Source: V1-33 sp039795165
GTDB lineage: Bacteria; Verrucomicrobiota; Verrucomicrobiia; Verrucomicrobiales; V1-33
DNA: 64,000 nucleotides
Assembly: GCA_039795165.1 (NCBI GenBank)
Contig: JBDKER010000020.1
Span: 18,417 to 82,416 of the forward strand
Reading direction: 5' to 3'
Position 1 is the first letter of the stretch; every line of letters starts with the position of its first letter. The position numbers and the translations under genes are program-made. Below, piece by piece: positions 37,081 through 46,365 of the stretch. A model generated the notes under the pieces. That model was not told where the DNA came from. It worked only from the letters and a program-made list of their open reading frames with translations, and made no database searches.

Positions 37081-37110
37081 GGGGAGGGGATGGCGCTGGC
37101 GAGTGATCGG

Positions 37111-37139
37111 CTGCCGGGCCCGGTTTTTCAACCGGCTCA
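37111..37139 (-). repeat. Solo copy of the MITE-end sequence
   Basis: Read on the minus strand, TGAGCCGGTTGAAAAACCGG followed by GCCCGGCAG is nearly identical to the left end of the MITE-like element at 33266-33296, including the outer GGGCCCGG palindrome. No partner repeat is evident nearby, so this is a fragment or a solo end. Confidence 0.6.
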
Positions 37140-37224
37140 TGGCTGGGATCGGTGGGATCGGTGGGACGCCCCGATTGTGCTGCGGGGAGCGTTATCAGGT
37201 TGACTGATAGGAGCCTCCGGGAAG

Positions 37225-37242
37225 GCCAGGGGCCACCCTGGC
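37225..37242. repeat. Perfect inverted repeat downstream of tRNA-Asn
   Basis: GCCAGGG-GCCA-CCCTGGC forms a 7-bp hairpin 38 bases past the tRNA 3' end. There is no U-run, so it is not a standard terminator; it could aid 3' processing or be incidental. Confidence 0.4.
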
Positions 37243-37279
37243 AGGCTGGTCCGTTATGGGTGGCCGAGTCTGAGGAGAC

Positions 37280-37354
37280 TGGCTCCGGCGGTTGGGATCG
37301 AACCAACGACCTAGTGGTTAACAGCCACCCGCTCTGCCGCTGAGCTACGCCGGA
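37280..37354 (-). tRNA. tRNA-Asn (GTT), CCA encoded
   Basis: The minus strand folds into a complete cloverleaf: acceptor TCCGGCG / CGCCGGA, D-arm GTAGCTCAGCGGCAGAGC, anticodon loop CTGTTAA with GTT, and T-loop GGTTCGATCC. The discriminator G and CCA end are in the DNA (37280-37283). Confidence 0.96.
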
Positions 37355-37440
37355 TCACTGGGGGCAACGGAGACCGTTGCGCGGGCCGGGAAATGAGGCG
37401 GAGTGGGTGGGTTTGCAAGGGAATTCTGCGGGAAATCGGC

Positions 37441-37472
37441 AAAAGAAACAGGCGGGACTGCTGGTCCCGCCT
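37441..37472 (-). terminator. Rho-independent terminator after the DUF6941 gene
   Basis: On the minus strand AGGCGGGAC, a 5-base loop and GTCCCGCCT make a 9-bp stem followed by GTTTCTTTT. It is 71 bases past the stop of the DUF6941 gene and separates it from tRNA-Asn. Confidence 0.85.
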
Positions 37473-37543
37473 GTGGCTTGGTTGAGTGATGGAATTGCGG
37501 TGGGGATTCCGGGTTTGGGATGCCCGTTCCGGAACCGCTGGAA

Positions 37544-37954
37544 TCAGGCTCCCTGCTGATCGCCTTCCACGACGACGACGCGGAGGGGAACGGAGGCCTT
37601 TGTTTCGCCATTGAAGGCAACTTCAAAGGAGTAGGTACCGCCGGTTTCGAACCGGAGGGGTTGGAAATTGAGGATCATGTTGCGGGTGATGAAGTCCGCG
37701 CCTTCCGGGAGGCGGATATCGACGTTCGCCTGGAGGGGCTGCATGAGGTCCTTGCCGGAGGCATCGACCATGCGGATGGTCATCTGGTGGTCACCTTCGT
37801 CGGCGTTGCGGAAGCAGACGCGGAGGGCGAGGGCGCACTGGGGATGCACGATGGGGACGGCGCGGGAGCCGATGGTGTCGAAAGTTCCGAGGAGACACAA
37901 CTTGCTGTTGTAGTCCATTGCGGAGTCACAGAGGGTAGCTACCTGAATATCCAT
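37544..37954 (-). CDS. DUF6941 family protein
   Basis: A 136-residue soluble beta-rich protein beginning MDIQVATLCDSAMDYNSKLC and containing LLGTFDTIGSRAVP and GGTYSFEVAFNGE. This pattern belongs to a small family common in Verrucomicrobiota and Planctomycetes, which I recall as DUF6941. No signal peptide or catalytic motif is seen. It is monocistronic, with its own terminator. Function unknown. Confidence 0.8.
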   Translation of the reverse strand: MDIQVATLCDSAMDYNSKLCLLGTFDTIGSRAVPIVHPQCALALRVCFRNADEGDHQMTIRMVDASGKDLMQPLQANVDIRLPEGADFITRNMILNFQPLRFETGGTYSFEVAFNGETKASVPLRVVVVEGDQQGA

Positions 37955-38105
37955 GGGGTGGCGGTTCTAAGGCCGGGGGGCGGGCAATGCAAGGAAATTC
38001 CAGGTAGGAATCCGTGACGGGAATTGGCGTAACCGCGGAGGGGAGAGTCCTGGACTAGGGAGGTGCGCCGTGTTTAGGGCGCAGGAGTTGAACGATTATA
38101 CTGAC

Positions 38106-40109
38106 ATGCGCACGGGAATCCTTTCTTTCATGGTGGCGGGCCAATTGCTGTCCGGGGGAATCGCGGTGGAATCGCTCCAGGAAGCGGCGCGGCCGCTGGC
38201 GGCTGGGGAGGCGGGGATTGGTCGGATGGTGGGGGAACTGGAGGCCGTGGATGCCGGGGGCGGGATGTGGCGGCTGAGTGAGTCCGTGCGGAAGTCGCGG
38301 GTGGTGGTGGTGGCGTTCACGAGTCCGACTTGTCCGCTGAGTGCGAAGCAATTGCCGGCGTTGGCGGCAATTGAGAAGGAATTTTCGGGTGGCGGGGTGG
38401 AAGTTGTGTATGTGAATCCTGTGGCGAGCGATCCGGAGGCGGCCGTGGCGGAGTCGCGCCGGGTGCATGGGCTGGCGGGGCGGTATGTGCGGGATGCGGG
38501 TTTGAAGGTGGCAGCGGCGCTGGGGGCGGCGAGCACGACCGAGGTATTTGTGATCGATGCGGCGCGGACCCTGACGTACCGGGGTGCGGTGGATGACCAG
38601 CATGGGATTGGCTTTGTGCGGGAGGAAGCGGGGAACCGCTGGCTGCGGGATGCGGTGCGGGAGACCCTTGCGGGGAGGCGGCCGCGCATTGGGGCGACCA
38701 CGGCACCGGGTTGCGTGCTGGAGTTGCCGCAGAAGGGGGAGGTTGCGACGTCCGAGGTGACCTGGCATGGCCGGGTGTCGCGGTTGATGCAGGTACATTG
38801 TCAGGAATGCCATCGGGACGGCGGGATCGGGCCGTTTCCACTCGTGACGATGGAGGATCTGGTTTCGCATGCCGGGATGGTGCGGAAGGTGGTGACGAAG
38901 GGGTTGATGCCGCCGTGGTTTGCGGCGCGCGGGGAAGGTGGCGGGCACAGTCCGTTTGTGAACGACCGGAGTCTTCCTGAGTCTGACCGAGCGGATCTGC
39001 TGGCGTGGCTGGATGGTGGAAAGCCGGCCGGCGACGCCGGGGAGGCTCCGTTGCCGAGGCAGTGGGCGGATGCCGAGTGGATGATTGGGCCGCCGGAGGT
39101 GGTGTATGAGATTCCGCGTGAAGTGGAGGTCAAGGCGACTGGCAAGATGGGGTATGTGTATCAGGTGGTGGAGACTGGGTTGACGGAAGACCGCTGGGTG
39201 CAGGCCCTTGAGGTGCTGCCCTCGGCGCGGGCGCAGGTGCATCATGTGCTTGTGTTTGTGATGGCGGCGGATGCCGATCGCCGCCGGGTGGCGGGTGGCG
39301 ATAATTTCTTTGCGGCGTATGTGCCGGGGAGCAGTTCGATGATTTACCCCGAGGGGTATGCCAAGAAGCTGCCGAAGGGATCGAAGCTGCTGTTTCAGCT
39401 GCATTACACGCCGACCGGGGTGGCGACCGTTGACCGGACGCGCCTTGGGCTGCGGTTTGCGTCGGGTCGGCCGCGGCATGAAGTGCTGGTGGCGGCGGCG
39501 AAGAATGTGACCTTTGCGATTCCGCCGGGGGCGGCTGAGCATGTGGAACGGGCGGTGCTGCCGGTGCCGTTCGAGGCTGACGTGCTTGCCTTCATGCCGC
39601 ACATGCATGTGCGCGGGAAGTCGTTCCGTTATGAACTGGCGGAGTCGGGCGGGGGGCGGAAGGTGCTGCTGGATGTGCCGCGTTATGATTTCAACTGGCA
39701 GCTGCTGTATCGGCTGGCTGAGCCTTTGCGTGTGAAGGCCGGGAGCCGGATTGAAGTCACGGCGGCCTTTGACAACAGCAGCGGGAATCCGGCGAATCCC
39801 GATCCGGGACGTACCGTGCGCTGGGGTGAGCAGACCGATCAGGAAATGCTCCTTGGGTATCTGGAATATGTGGTGGCGTCCGGGGAAGCGAAGGTGTCGG
39901 CTGCCGAGCCGCTGCGGCTTACGGGGAAGGCGCTTGGTTTGCTGGGCAAGCGACTTGACCGTGATGGGGACGGGCGGGTTTCTGCGGCCGAGGCCGGTCC
40001 GGGATTTGCCGAGCTGCATGCGCGGCTTGATGCTGACGGCGATGGCTATGTGACGGGCGAAGAAGCGCGGCGGGTGGCGCGGGCGCAGCAGCCTTCGGGT
40101 CGGCCCTGA
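38106..40109 (+). CDS. Redoxin / cytochrome c / copper-monooxygenase-like / EF-hand protein
   Basis: A 667-residue exported protein. The ATG at 38106 begins a signal-like N-terminus; a GTG at 38070 would add 12 polar residues. Order of modules: a thioredoxin-like domain (~40-190) with FTSPTCPLS, which keeps only the first redox Cys of the usual pair; a cytochrome c site CQECH (232-236); a region like the type II copper ascorbate-dependent monooxygenase fold (~370-590) with VHHVLVF and HMHVRGKS supplying candidate copper ligands; and two EF-hands at the end (DRDGDGRVSAAE, DADGDGYVTGEE). Such redoxin-cytochrome-PHM-like chains occur in PVC bacteria. The reaction is unknown; a periplasmic redox enzyme is likely. 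Confidence 0.85.
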   Translation: MRTGILSFMVAGQLLSGGIAVESLQEAARPLAAGEAGIGRMVGELEAVDAGGGMWRLSESVRKSRVVVVAFTSPTCPLSAKQLPALAAIEKEFSGGGVEVVYVNPVASDPEAAVAESRRVHGLAGRYVRDAGLKVAAALGAASTTEVFVIDAARTLTYRGAVDDQHGIGFVREEAGNRWLRDAVRETLAGRRPRIGATTAPGCVLELPQKGEVATSEVTWHGRVSRLMQVHCQECHRDGGIGPFPLVTMEDLVSHAGMVRKVVTKGLMPPWFAARGEGGGHSPFVNDRSLPESDRADLLAWLDGGKPAGDAGEAPLPRQWADAEWMIGPPEVVYEIPREVEVKATGKMGYVYQVVETGLTEDRWVQALEVLPSARAQVHHVLVFVMAADADRRRVAGGDNFFAAYVPGSSSMIYPEGYAKKLPKGSKLLFQLHYTPTGVATVDRTRLGLRFASGRPRHEVLVAAAKNVTFAIPPGAAEHVERAVLPVPFEADVLAFMPHMHVRGKSFRYELAESGGGRKVLLDVPRYDFNWQLLYRLAEPLRVKAGSRIEVTAAFDNSSGNPANPDPGRTVRWGEQTDQEMLLGYLEYVVASGEAKVSAAEPLRLTGKALGLLGKRLDRDGDGRVSAAEAGPGFAELHARLDADGDGYVTGEEARRVARAQQPSGRP

Positions 40110-40190
40110 GAAGGGGCTGGGAAATTCCGTTGCAGGGCGTGCAGGGTCGGCTGGTGGGCGTGGTTGCCTGCGTTGGCCGCTGGTCTGCGG

Positions 40191-43100
40191 TTATTTTTCT
40201 GCGGGTGGGGCTGTGAGTGAGGCCAGCCATGCGACGAGGTTATGGAAGTCGGCATCTGGGATGCTCTGGGCGAAGGTAGCGGGCATGAGGCTGAGATTGC
40301 TGGTGCTGTCGGTTGCGATGGCCGAGCGGGCGAGGGTTGCTTCTTCGCCAGCGGCGTTGACGAGGGTGAGGGAAGCATTGTCGCTGCGGCGGACGAGGCC
40401 TGCGTGCACCGTTCCGTCCTTCATGGTGATGATGTGCATGCGGAAGTTGGGATCGACGGCGCGGTGGGGATCGAGGATGTCCTCGCAGAGACGGTCGAGC
40501 CCGCGGTTGCCGGCACCGTCGAGTTGCGGGCCGACGACTTTCCCTTCGTTGCCGATGCGGTGGCAGGAAGCGCAGTGGGTTCGGAATGCAGCGAGGCCTG
40601 CGGCGGGGTCGCGCCGGGCCGTGGCGTGCTGCTGGATGCGCGCCTTGATGAGGGCGTCGGTTTCAGCGCTGGCCGGGGGCAAGTCGCGGGTCAGTTCGTC
40701 GCGTTTTGCGGTCAGGTCGGGCCGGTTGAGGGCATTGATTTTGCTGATGACGACGGGAGCCGTGAGCAGTCTGGGGACACCGCAGGCCATGAGCGCGGCA
40801 GCACCGTCCGGGGTCCCCGCCAGGATTTCTGCGAGGGTCTGCTGCGTGCTGCCCGGGGCGGTGCGGAGGACGGCAGCGATGGCATCCGGCTGGTTGAGGG
40901 CGGCGAGGGCCGAGGCGATCGTGCTGCGGGTTTCCGGCGAAAGGTTCGGGCGCGCGAGGAATCTCGCGAGGGCTGGGAGGTGCTGGGAAAGGCGGAGTTC
41001 CGCGGTCATCTGGGCGGCGGCGCGGAGCGGGGCGTCGCCCTCCGTGGATGGGATCGAGATGACGGGCGGGTGGAAGCGTCCGGCTCCGATCCATGCGTAG
41101 GCATTGCCGCTGTCATTGTTGTCGTGGTCTGCGATTTCGAAGGCGACGGATTTCCCGGCGTGGCTGGCGAGGTTCCATTCGATGAAGTGGGCCGTGTCGT
41201 GTCGTGGCGGGTAGGCGCGCTGGATTTCCTCGCCTGTGGTGGCGTCGATGAGGCGGGCGAACGTGCGTTCGTGGGCCGGTTCGTCCGGTTTTCCGCGGTG
41301 GCCACTGAGCCAGAACGAAAGCGAGGCCGGGCAGGGGAACGGGTTTGATCTGGTGGTGCCGGCGAAGTTTTCCCCGTGTTTGCCGAGGCTTGAGAGGATG
41401 GTGATTTCGGCACCGTCGGTGGCGGGTCGTGACTGGAGAGTCCAGCCGTCGCCCGGGGCGGGGTCCCATGTGGTGGCGGGCGGGGTGGTGGCGAGGCTCT
41501 TGAAGAGGCGGTTGGCGACCTCCGTGAGCCATGCGGTCGTGGTGGCTCCGGGTGAGGTTCCGCGGCGGGCGATGCCGTCGCGGATGGCTGCCGCGAGTGT
41601 GAGCTGGGTGGCCTCGTCGTTCTGGAACTGGGATTGAATGAACGTGACGAGTTTGGCTTCCGATTCCGCGGGGAGGTTGCGGGCCAGCGCGTTGATGGTG
41701 CTGCGGAGTTCAGCGGGGTCGGCGGGGGTATGGCTGACGAGGTGGTTGAGGGTCCATGCCGAGGCTTCGGGAGATTGGATGGAGCGGATGACCCTGGCGA
41801 GATTCGGGGTGAGTGGGTCCGGTTTCAGTCGGGCGAGTTCCTCGAATCCGCCTTGCTGGAGCAGGCAGGCGCGCAGGGCGACCATGGCAGCCTGGCGCAG
41901 GGAGGGATCGTTTTCGCGACCGACGAGGTTGAAGGCCGGGGCGATGCCGGCGGCCGAGGGCTGGAGAATGGAGCGGTGTAGGAAAGCCTCGCTGAGCCTT
42001 GCGGGTGGCGATTCTGCGCCGCCGTCCCAGCCCTTGTCCGAGAGGCCGAAGCGGATGGCGGCGAGGGAAGCGGCTTCCGGCTGCGGGCTGCGGGATGGCT
42101 GAGACTTTTCCCGGGCGATGCGCCAGATGCGGCCCCGTTCCCGGTCGCGTCCCGGGTGGGTGAGCGGGACCTCGTAATGACCGATGATGCGGTTGTAGAA
42201 GTCGGCCACGTAGAGGGCACCGTCCGGTCCAAGCTGGAGATTGACCGGTCGGAACCATGGGTCGGCACTGACGAGGAAATCCGGTTGTTCCGTGGCTTTG
42301 GGGGTGGCTCCCGCAAACGTGATGGTGTCGTGATTGATGCGGCTGGTGACGCAGTTGCCGACGAGCATGTGGTCATTCCATGACGGGCCCCAGATATTGC
42401 CGTCGAGGTAGACGACGCCGCAGAGTCCGGTCGAGCCGTGTGCGTGTTCGCACATGACCGGGGCAAAGCCGAGGCCGTCGTGGGGCTTTCCGAAGCTCTG
42501 GAGGAAGCTGCCTGGGATGAGCTGGCTGATGGGATTGCTGTGGCAGTCTGCCGTGTAGAATGCGCCGGAACTGTCCTGGCACATGCCGAACGGGTTGACC
42601 TGGCCCCATGAGTATGGTTCGACCGCGGAGCCGTCCGGTTTGAAGCGGAAGACATTGCCGCTGTGGAGGTCGAGTGAGAAGCCCCAGTCCAGTTCGCTGC
42701 GTGCGGTTCCGGTGTTCTGGGCGCTCGGGGATGGTTTCTCCGGTCGTCCGGCTGCGGCGGGATTGTTTTCGGGCCGGACTTCGAAGTGCGAGGTATTATT
42801 GAATCCGTGGGTGGCGTAGATCCAGCCATCGGGTCCCATGATGAGGCTGGAGATCATGCCGTGGGTATCCATTTCCCAGCCGAGCGGACCGAAGAGGATG
42901 GTACGCTGGTCGCAGCGGCCATCGCCGTCCGTGTCGGCGAGGAACCAGATATTCGGGATGCTCCATGCGATGCAGCCGTTGCGGTAGGGGAGGACGCCGA
43001 TGGGGATATTGAGATTATCCGCGAAGACGGTGGGCTGGTCCGGGATGCCGTCGCCATTGCTGTCCGAGAAGACGATGATTTTATCGCGCGAGGCAGCGAC

Positions 43101-43376
43101 GCGGCCATCGGGAGACTTCCATTGGTCTTTGGGGATGGCCCATGGGTATTCGGCCGACGACGTGCACCAGAGCCTGCCTTTGTCATCGAAGGCAAGGTTC
43201 ATGGGTTTGTTGATGATCGGTTCGCTGGCCACGAGGGAAGCCGAGAAGCCCTCCGGCAGCTGGAAAGCCCTGCGTTCCTCCTCGGGGCTGAGGGGATCCG
43301 AGGAACGGACGAGCGAAGTGTCCTCGGCGATGGCCGGGAAGCAGGCGAGGAAGAAGAGAATCGGTCGCAGGGGCAT
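40191..43376 (-). CDS. PVC-type membrane-bound dehydrogenase with terminal haem domain
   Basis: A 1061-residue exported protein. After a signal peptide (MPLRPILFFLACFPAIA), a large beta-propeller domain starts with LPEGFSASLVASEPIINKPM and contains calcium-loop-like FSDSNGDGIPDQPT and DTDGDGRCDQ, matching the N-terminal dehydrogenase-type domain of TIGR02604. HEAT-like helices occupy the middle, followed by a beta-sandwich insert. The end is the CxxCH haem domain of TIGR02603, CASCH at Cys935-His939. These proteins are hallmark PVC periplasmic sugar-oxidising candidates. The frame continues upstream, but only opposite tspO. A very specific substrate cannot be inferred. Confidence 0.92.
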   Translation of the reverse strand: MPLRPILFFLACFPAIAEDTSLVRSSDPLSPEEERRAFQLPEGFSASLVASEPIINKPMNLAFDDKGRLWCTSSAEYPWAIPKDQWKSPDGRVAASRDKIIVFSDSNGDGIPDQPTVFADNLNIPIGVLPYRNGCIAWSIPNIWFLADTDGDGRCDQRTILFGPLGWEMDTHGMISSLIMGPDGWIYATHGFNNTSHFEVRPENNPAAAGRPEKPSPSAQNTGTARSELDWGFSLDLHSGNVFRFKPDGSAVEPYSWGQVNPFGMCQDSSGAFYTADCHSNPISQLIPGSFLQSFGKPHDGLGFAPVMCEHAHGSTGLCGVVYLDGNIWGPSWNDHMLVGNCVTSRINHDTITFAGATPKATEQPDFLVSADPWFRPVNLQLGPDGALYVADFYNRIIGHYEVPLTHPGRDRERGRIWRIAREKSQPSRSPQPEAASLAAIRFGLSDKGWDGGAESPPARLSEAFLHRSILQPSAAGIAPAFNLVGRENDPSLRQAAMVALRACLLQQGGFEELARLKPDPLTPNLARVIRSIQSPEASAWTLNHLVSHTPADPAELRSTINALARNLPAESEAKLVTFIQSQFQNDEATQLTLAAAIRDGIARRGTSPGATTTAWLTEVANRLFKSLATTPPATTWDPAPGDGWTLQSRPATDGAEITILSSLGKHGENFAGTTRSNPFPCPASLSFWLSGHRGKPDEPAHERTFARLIDATTGEEIQRAYPPRHDTAHFIEWNLASHAGKSVAFEIADHDNNDSGNAYAWIGAGRFHPPVISIPSTEGDAPLRAAAQMTAELRLSQHLPALARFLARPNLSPETRSTIASALAALNQPDAIAAVLRTAPGSTQQTLAEILAGTPDGAAALMACGVPRLLTAPVVISKINALNRPDLTAKRDELTRDLPPASAETDALIKARIQQHATARRDPAAGLAAFRTHCASCHRIGNEGKVVGPQLDGAGNRGLDRLCEDILDPHRAVDPNFRMHIITMKDGTVHAGLVRRSDNASLTLVNAAGEEATLARSAIATDSTSNLSLMPATFAQSIPDADFHNLVAWLASLTAPPAEK

Positions 43377-43444
43377 GGCGACCGAAACGGATCGTGGGGT
43401 GCCGTTCTGTCTCCGCGGGCAGGGAGTTGCCGGTGAGTTTTCCG

Positions 43445-43927
43445 TCAGTGGTTCAGATTCCAGAGCGTGAAATTGAGGAAGGCGGCGAACGAAACCCACG
43501 CGAGGTACGGCAGCAGGAGGGCACCGGCGGTCCGGTCGGCCCGGGAGAAGGCCCATGTGGTCAGGAAAATGGCGATCCAGAGGCAGAGGATCTCCGCGAG
43601 CGCGGCGCCCATGAGGTGCGCGCCGAAGAAAAGCGGAGTCCAGAGCGCATTGAGAGCGAGCTGCACCAGAAAGAGCGTGAGGGCGTGGCGCTGGCCTGCG
43701 AATCCCCCCTTCCGCCAGACCCGCCATGCGGCGATGCCCATGAGAGTGTAGAGAGTCGACCACACTGGCCCGAAGATCCAGCCTGGTGGATTCCACGATG
43801 GCTTGCGGATGCCATCGTACCATGCGCCCGGCATGAACCATGCGCCCGGCAGGGCTGCGGCAAAGGACAGAAGAATCCATCCGGCGAGCGCAAAGGCAGC
43901 CAATCGGGTCGGGGCAGGGGCATTCAT
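43445..43927 (-). CDS. tspO: TspO/MBR family membrane protein
   Basis: A 160-residue protein with five hydrophobic helices and TspO signatures: PGAWYDGIRKPSWNPPGWIFGPVW in two parts (GIRKPSWNPP and IFGPVWSTLY), ALNALWTPLFFGAH and AWVSFAAFLNFTLWNLN. TspO binds porphyrins and responds to oxidative stress. The chosen ATG gives the usual family length; upstream Mets would add a polar tail overlapping the katG promoter region. It is divergent from katG, which also deals with haem and oxidants, so co-regulation is plausible. Confidence 0.92.
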   Translation of the reverse strand: MNAPAPTRLAAFALAGWILLSFAAALPGAWFMPGAWYDGIRKPSWNPPGWIFGPVWSTLYTLMGIAAWRVWRKGGFAGQRHALTLFLVQLALNALWTPLFFGAHLMGAALAEILCLWIAIFLTTWAFSRADRTAGALLLPYLAWVSFAAFLNFTLWNLNH

Positions 43928-44061
43928 TTCTTCGGTGGCATCGCCGAGGCTCCGTGGCGGGACAAGCCGGGAATCCGCGGGTGCCGGTGCATCGTTCGCC
44001 TTCATCCGCGCATGCGTGCCGTCTCCCGGGGAATTGCGCGACTCCGGAGCTTGCCCTGTGG

Positions 44062-44071
44062 CGTACGTACG
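44062..44071. promoter_or_regulatory. Palindrome CGTACGTACG between tspO and katG
   Basis: A perfect 10-bp palindrome sits 57 bases upstream of the katG ATG in the divergent tspO-katG region. It could be an operator, but the size is short and no regulator gene is adjacent. Confidence 0.25.
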
Positions 44072-44127
44072 GCACGTTGTCCCCTCTGGCGGCAGCGGCA
44101 TCTTCCCCAGAACCAAATTCAATCATC

Positions 44128-46305
44128 ATGAGTACCGAATCGAAATGTCCCTTTAATCACGGAGCGAGTCCCACCACGAACCGCGACTGGTGGCCGAGCC
44201 AGTTGAAGGTGGAACTGCTGCATCAGCATTCGGCGAAGTCCGATCCGATGGGCGAAGCTTTTGATTATGCGAAGGAGTTTGCGTCGCTTGATTACGAGGG
44301 ACTGAAGAAGGACCTCGCGGCCCTCATGACTGATTCGCAGGACTGGTGGCCCGCTGATTTCGGGCATTACGGTCCCTTGTTCATCCGGATGGCGTGGCAC
44401 AGTGCGGGCACCTACCGGACCGGCGATGGCCGCGGGGGTGGTGGCCGCGGGCAGCAGCGGTTTGCACCTCTCAACAGCTGGCCTGACAACGTCAGTCTGG
44501 ACAAGGCACGCCGACTCCTCTGGCCGATCAAGCAGAAGTACGGACGGAAGATTTCGTGGGCCGACCTGATGATTCTGGCGGGGAACGTGGCGCTCGAAAC
44601 AATGGGCTTCAAGACTTTCGGTTTTGCGGGCGGCCGCGAGGATACGTGGGAACCCGACCACGATGTCTACTGGGGAACGGAAAAGACCTGGCTGGGGGAC
44701 ACCCGCTACACGGGCGACCGCCAGCTCGAGAATCCGCTCGCCGCCGTGCAGATGGGCCTTATCTATGTGAATCCGGAAGGCCCTAACGGAAACCCCGACC
44801 CGGTGGCGTCGGCCCGCGACATCCGGGAAACCTTCGCGCGGATGGCGATGAATGACGAGGAAACCGTGGCGTTGATTGCCGGTGGTCACACCTTCGGCAA
44901 GACGCACGGAGCCGGTCCGGCGACGCATGTGGGTCCCGACCCGGAAGCGGCCCCGCTCGAGGAACAGGGATTCGGCTGGAAGAACAGCTTCGGCACCGGC
45001 AAGGGAGCCGACACCATCACGAGCGGATTGGAGGTGACGTGGACATCGACGCCGATCCAGTGGGGCATGGGGTATTTCCAGAACTTGTTCGGTTATGAAT
45101 GGGAACTGACGAAGAGCCCGGCGGGCGCGCAGCAGTGGAAGCCCAAGGGTGATGCCGGAGCCGGTACCGTGCCGCATGCGCACGATGCTTCGAAGCGCAT
45201 TGCGCCGGCCATGCTGACGACCGACCTCGCCCTGCGTTTCGATCCGGCCTATGAAAAGGTTTCGCGCCGGTTCCTTGAGAATCCGGATCAGTTTGCCGAT
45301 GCCTTTGCACGGGCGTGGTTCAAGCTGACGCACCGCGACATGGGGCCGCGGGCCCGCTATCTGGGACCGGAAGTTCCCGCCGAAGTCCTCATCTGGCAGG
45401 ATCCGGTTCCCGCCGTGAATCATCCCGTCATTGATTCCGCTGATGTGACCGCTCTGAAAGCGCAGATTCTGGCGACTGGGTTGACCGTCTCCGAACTCGT
45501 GTCGACTGCCTGGGCTTCTGCTTCGACCTTCCGTGGATCCGACAAGCGGGGCGGGGCCAACGGGGCCCGCATCCGGCTGGCTCCCCAGAAGTTCTGGGCG
45601 GTCAATCAGCCTGCGCAGTTGGGCAAGGTCCTTGACGCCCTCGAGGGAGTGCGTGCTTCCTTCAATGGAGCGCAATCCGGCGGAAAGCAGGTTTCGCTGT
45701 CTGACCTCATTGTGCTGGGTGGCTGTGCTGCCATTGAGAAGTCGGCGGCGGAGGCCGGCCATGCCGTCACGGTGCCCTTCACGCCGGGCCGCACCGATGC
45801 GAGCCAGGAACAGACCGATGTGGATTCGTTCTCCGTGCTCGAGCCGATTGCCGATGGATTCCGCAACTACCTGAAGGGACGCTACACGGTGCCGACGGAG
45901 TCGCTCCTCATTGACAAGGCGCAGCTACTGACCCTGACTGCGCCGGAGATGACGGTGCTGGTGGGTGGTCTGCGGGTGCTCGGAAACAATGTCGGGGGAG
46001 CCGCGCATGGTGTCTTCACGCATCGTCCCGGTGTCCTCACGAACGACTTCTTCGTGAACCTCCTCGACATGAGCACCGAGTGGAAACCATCGTCGCAGGA
46101 CAACGAATTCTTCGAAGGCTGCGACCGCGCGACGGGAGCCGTCAAGTGGACCGGCACACGTGCCGACCTCGTCTTCGGATCGAATTCTCAGCTGCGCGCC
46201 TTTGCGGAAGTCTACGGCTGCGCCGATGGACAGGCTAAGTTCGTGCACGACTTCGTGGCGGCATGGAACAAGGTCATGAATCTCGACCGCTTCGAGTTGG
46301 CCTGA
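44128..46305 (+). CDS. katG: Catalase-peroxidase
   Basis: A 725-residue bifunctional haem catalase-peroxidase that detoxifies hydrogen peroxide. The distal site RMAWHSAGTYR gives Arg87, Trp90 and His91. The Met-Tyr-Trp adduct needed for catalase activity is preserved: Trp90, Tyr213 (GLIYVNPEG) and Met239 (FARMAMND), and the proximal haem ligand is His254 (GGHTFGKTH). The spacing equals that of the M. tuberculosis enzyme. The second, inactive gene-duplicated half is complete. The ATG at 44128 matches the usual N-terminus (ESKCPFNHG); the open frame upstream is not part of the protein. A hairpin follows the stop. Confidence 0.97.
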   Translation: MSTESKCPFNHGASPTTNRDWWPSQLKVELLHQHSAKSDPMGEAFDYAKEFASLDYEGLKKDLAALMTDSQDWWPADFGHYGPLFIRMAWHSAGTYRTGDGRGGGGRGQQRFAPLNSWPDNVSLDKARRLLWPIKQKYGRKISWADLMILAGNVALETMGFKTFGFAGGREDTWEPDHDVYWGTEKTWLGDTRYTGDRQLENPLAAVQMGLIYVNPEGPNGNPDPVASARDIRETFARMAMNDEETVALIAGGHTFGKTHGAGPATHVGPDPEAAPLEEQGFGWKNSFGTGKGADTITSGLEVTWTSTPIQWGMGYFQNLFGYEWELTKSPAGAQQWKPKGDAGAGTVPHAHDASKRIAPAMLTTDLALRFDPAYEKVSRRFLENPDQFADAFARAWFKLTHRDMGPRARYLGPEVPAEVLIWQDPVPAVNHPVIDSADVTALKAQILATGLTVSELVSTAWASASTFRGSDKRGGANGARIRLAPQKFWAVNQPAQLGKVLDALEGVRASFNGAQSGGKQVSLSDLIVLGGCAAIEKSAAEAGHAVTVPFTPGRTDASQEQTDVDSFSVLEPIADGFRNYLKGRYTVPTESLLIDKAQLLTLTAPEMTVLVGGLRVLGNNVGGAAHGVFTHRPGVLTNDFFVNLLDMSTEWKPSSQDNEFFEGCDRATGAVKWTGTRADLVFGSNSQLRAFAEVYGCADGQAKFVHDFVAAWNKVMNLDRFELA

Positions 46306-46325
46306 TCCGCAGAAATCACATGGCT

Positions 46326-46357
46326 GCCCCGGATCCGTCACTGTGCGGGTCCGGGGC
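46326..46357. terminator. Hairpin between convergent katG and phosphoesterase genes
   Basis: GCCCCGGA and TCCGGGGC form an 8-bp stem enclosing a CCG/CGG extension, 20 bases past katG. It lies between two convergent stops and could serve both strands, but no clear U-run follows on either side. Confidence 0.5.
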
Positions 46358-46365
46358 GCTTGGCT

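Noticed and set aside
44119..45762. 547-residue minus-strand frame opposite katG
   Set aside because: It is a shadow of the strongly supported katG gene, with no recognisable domain.
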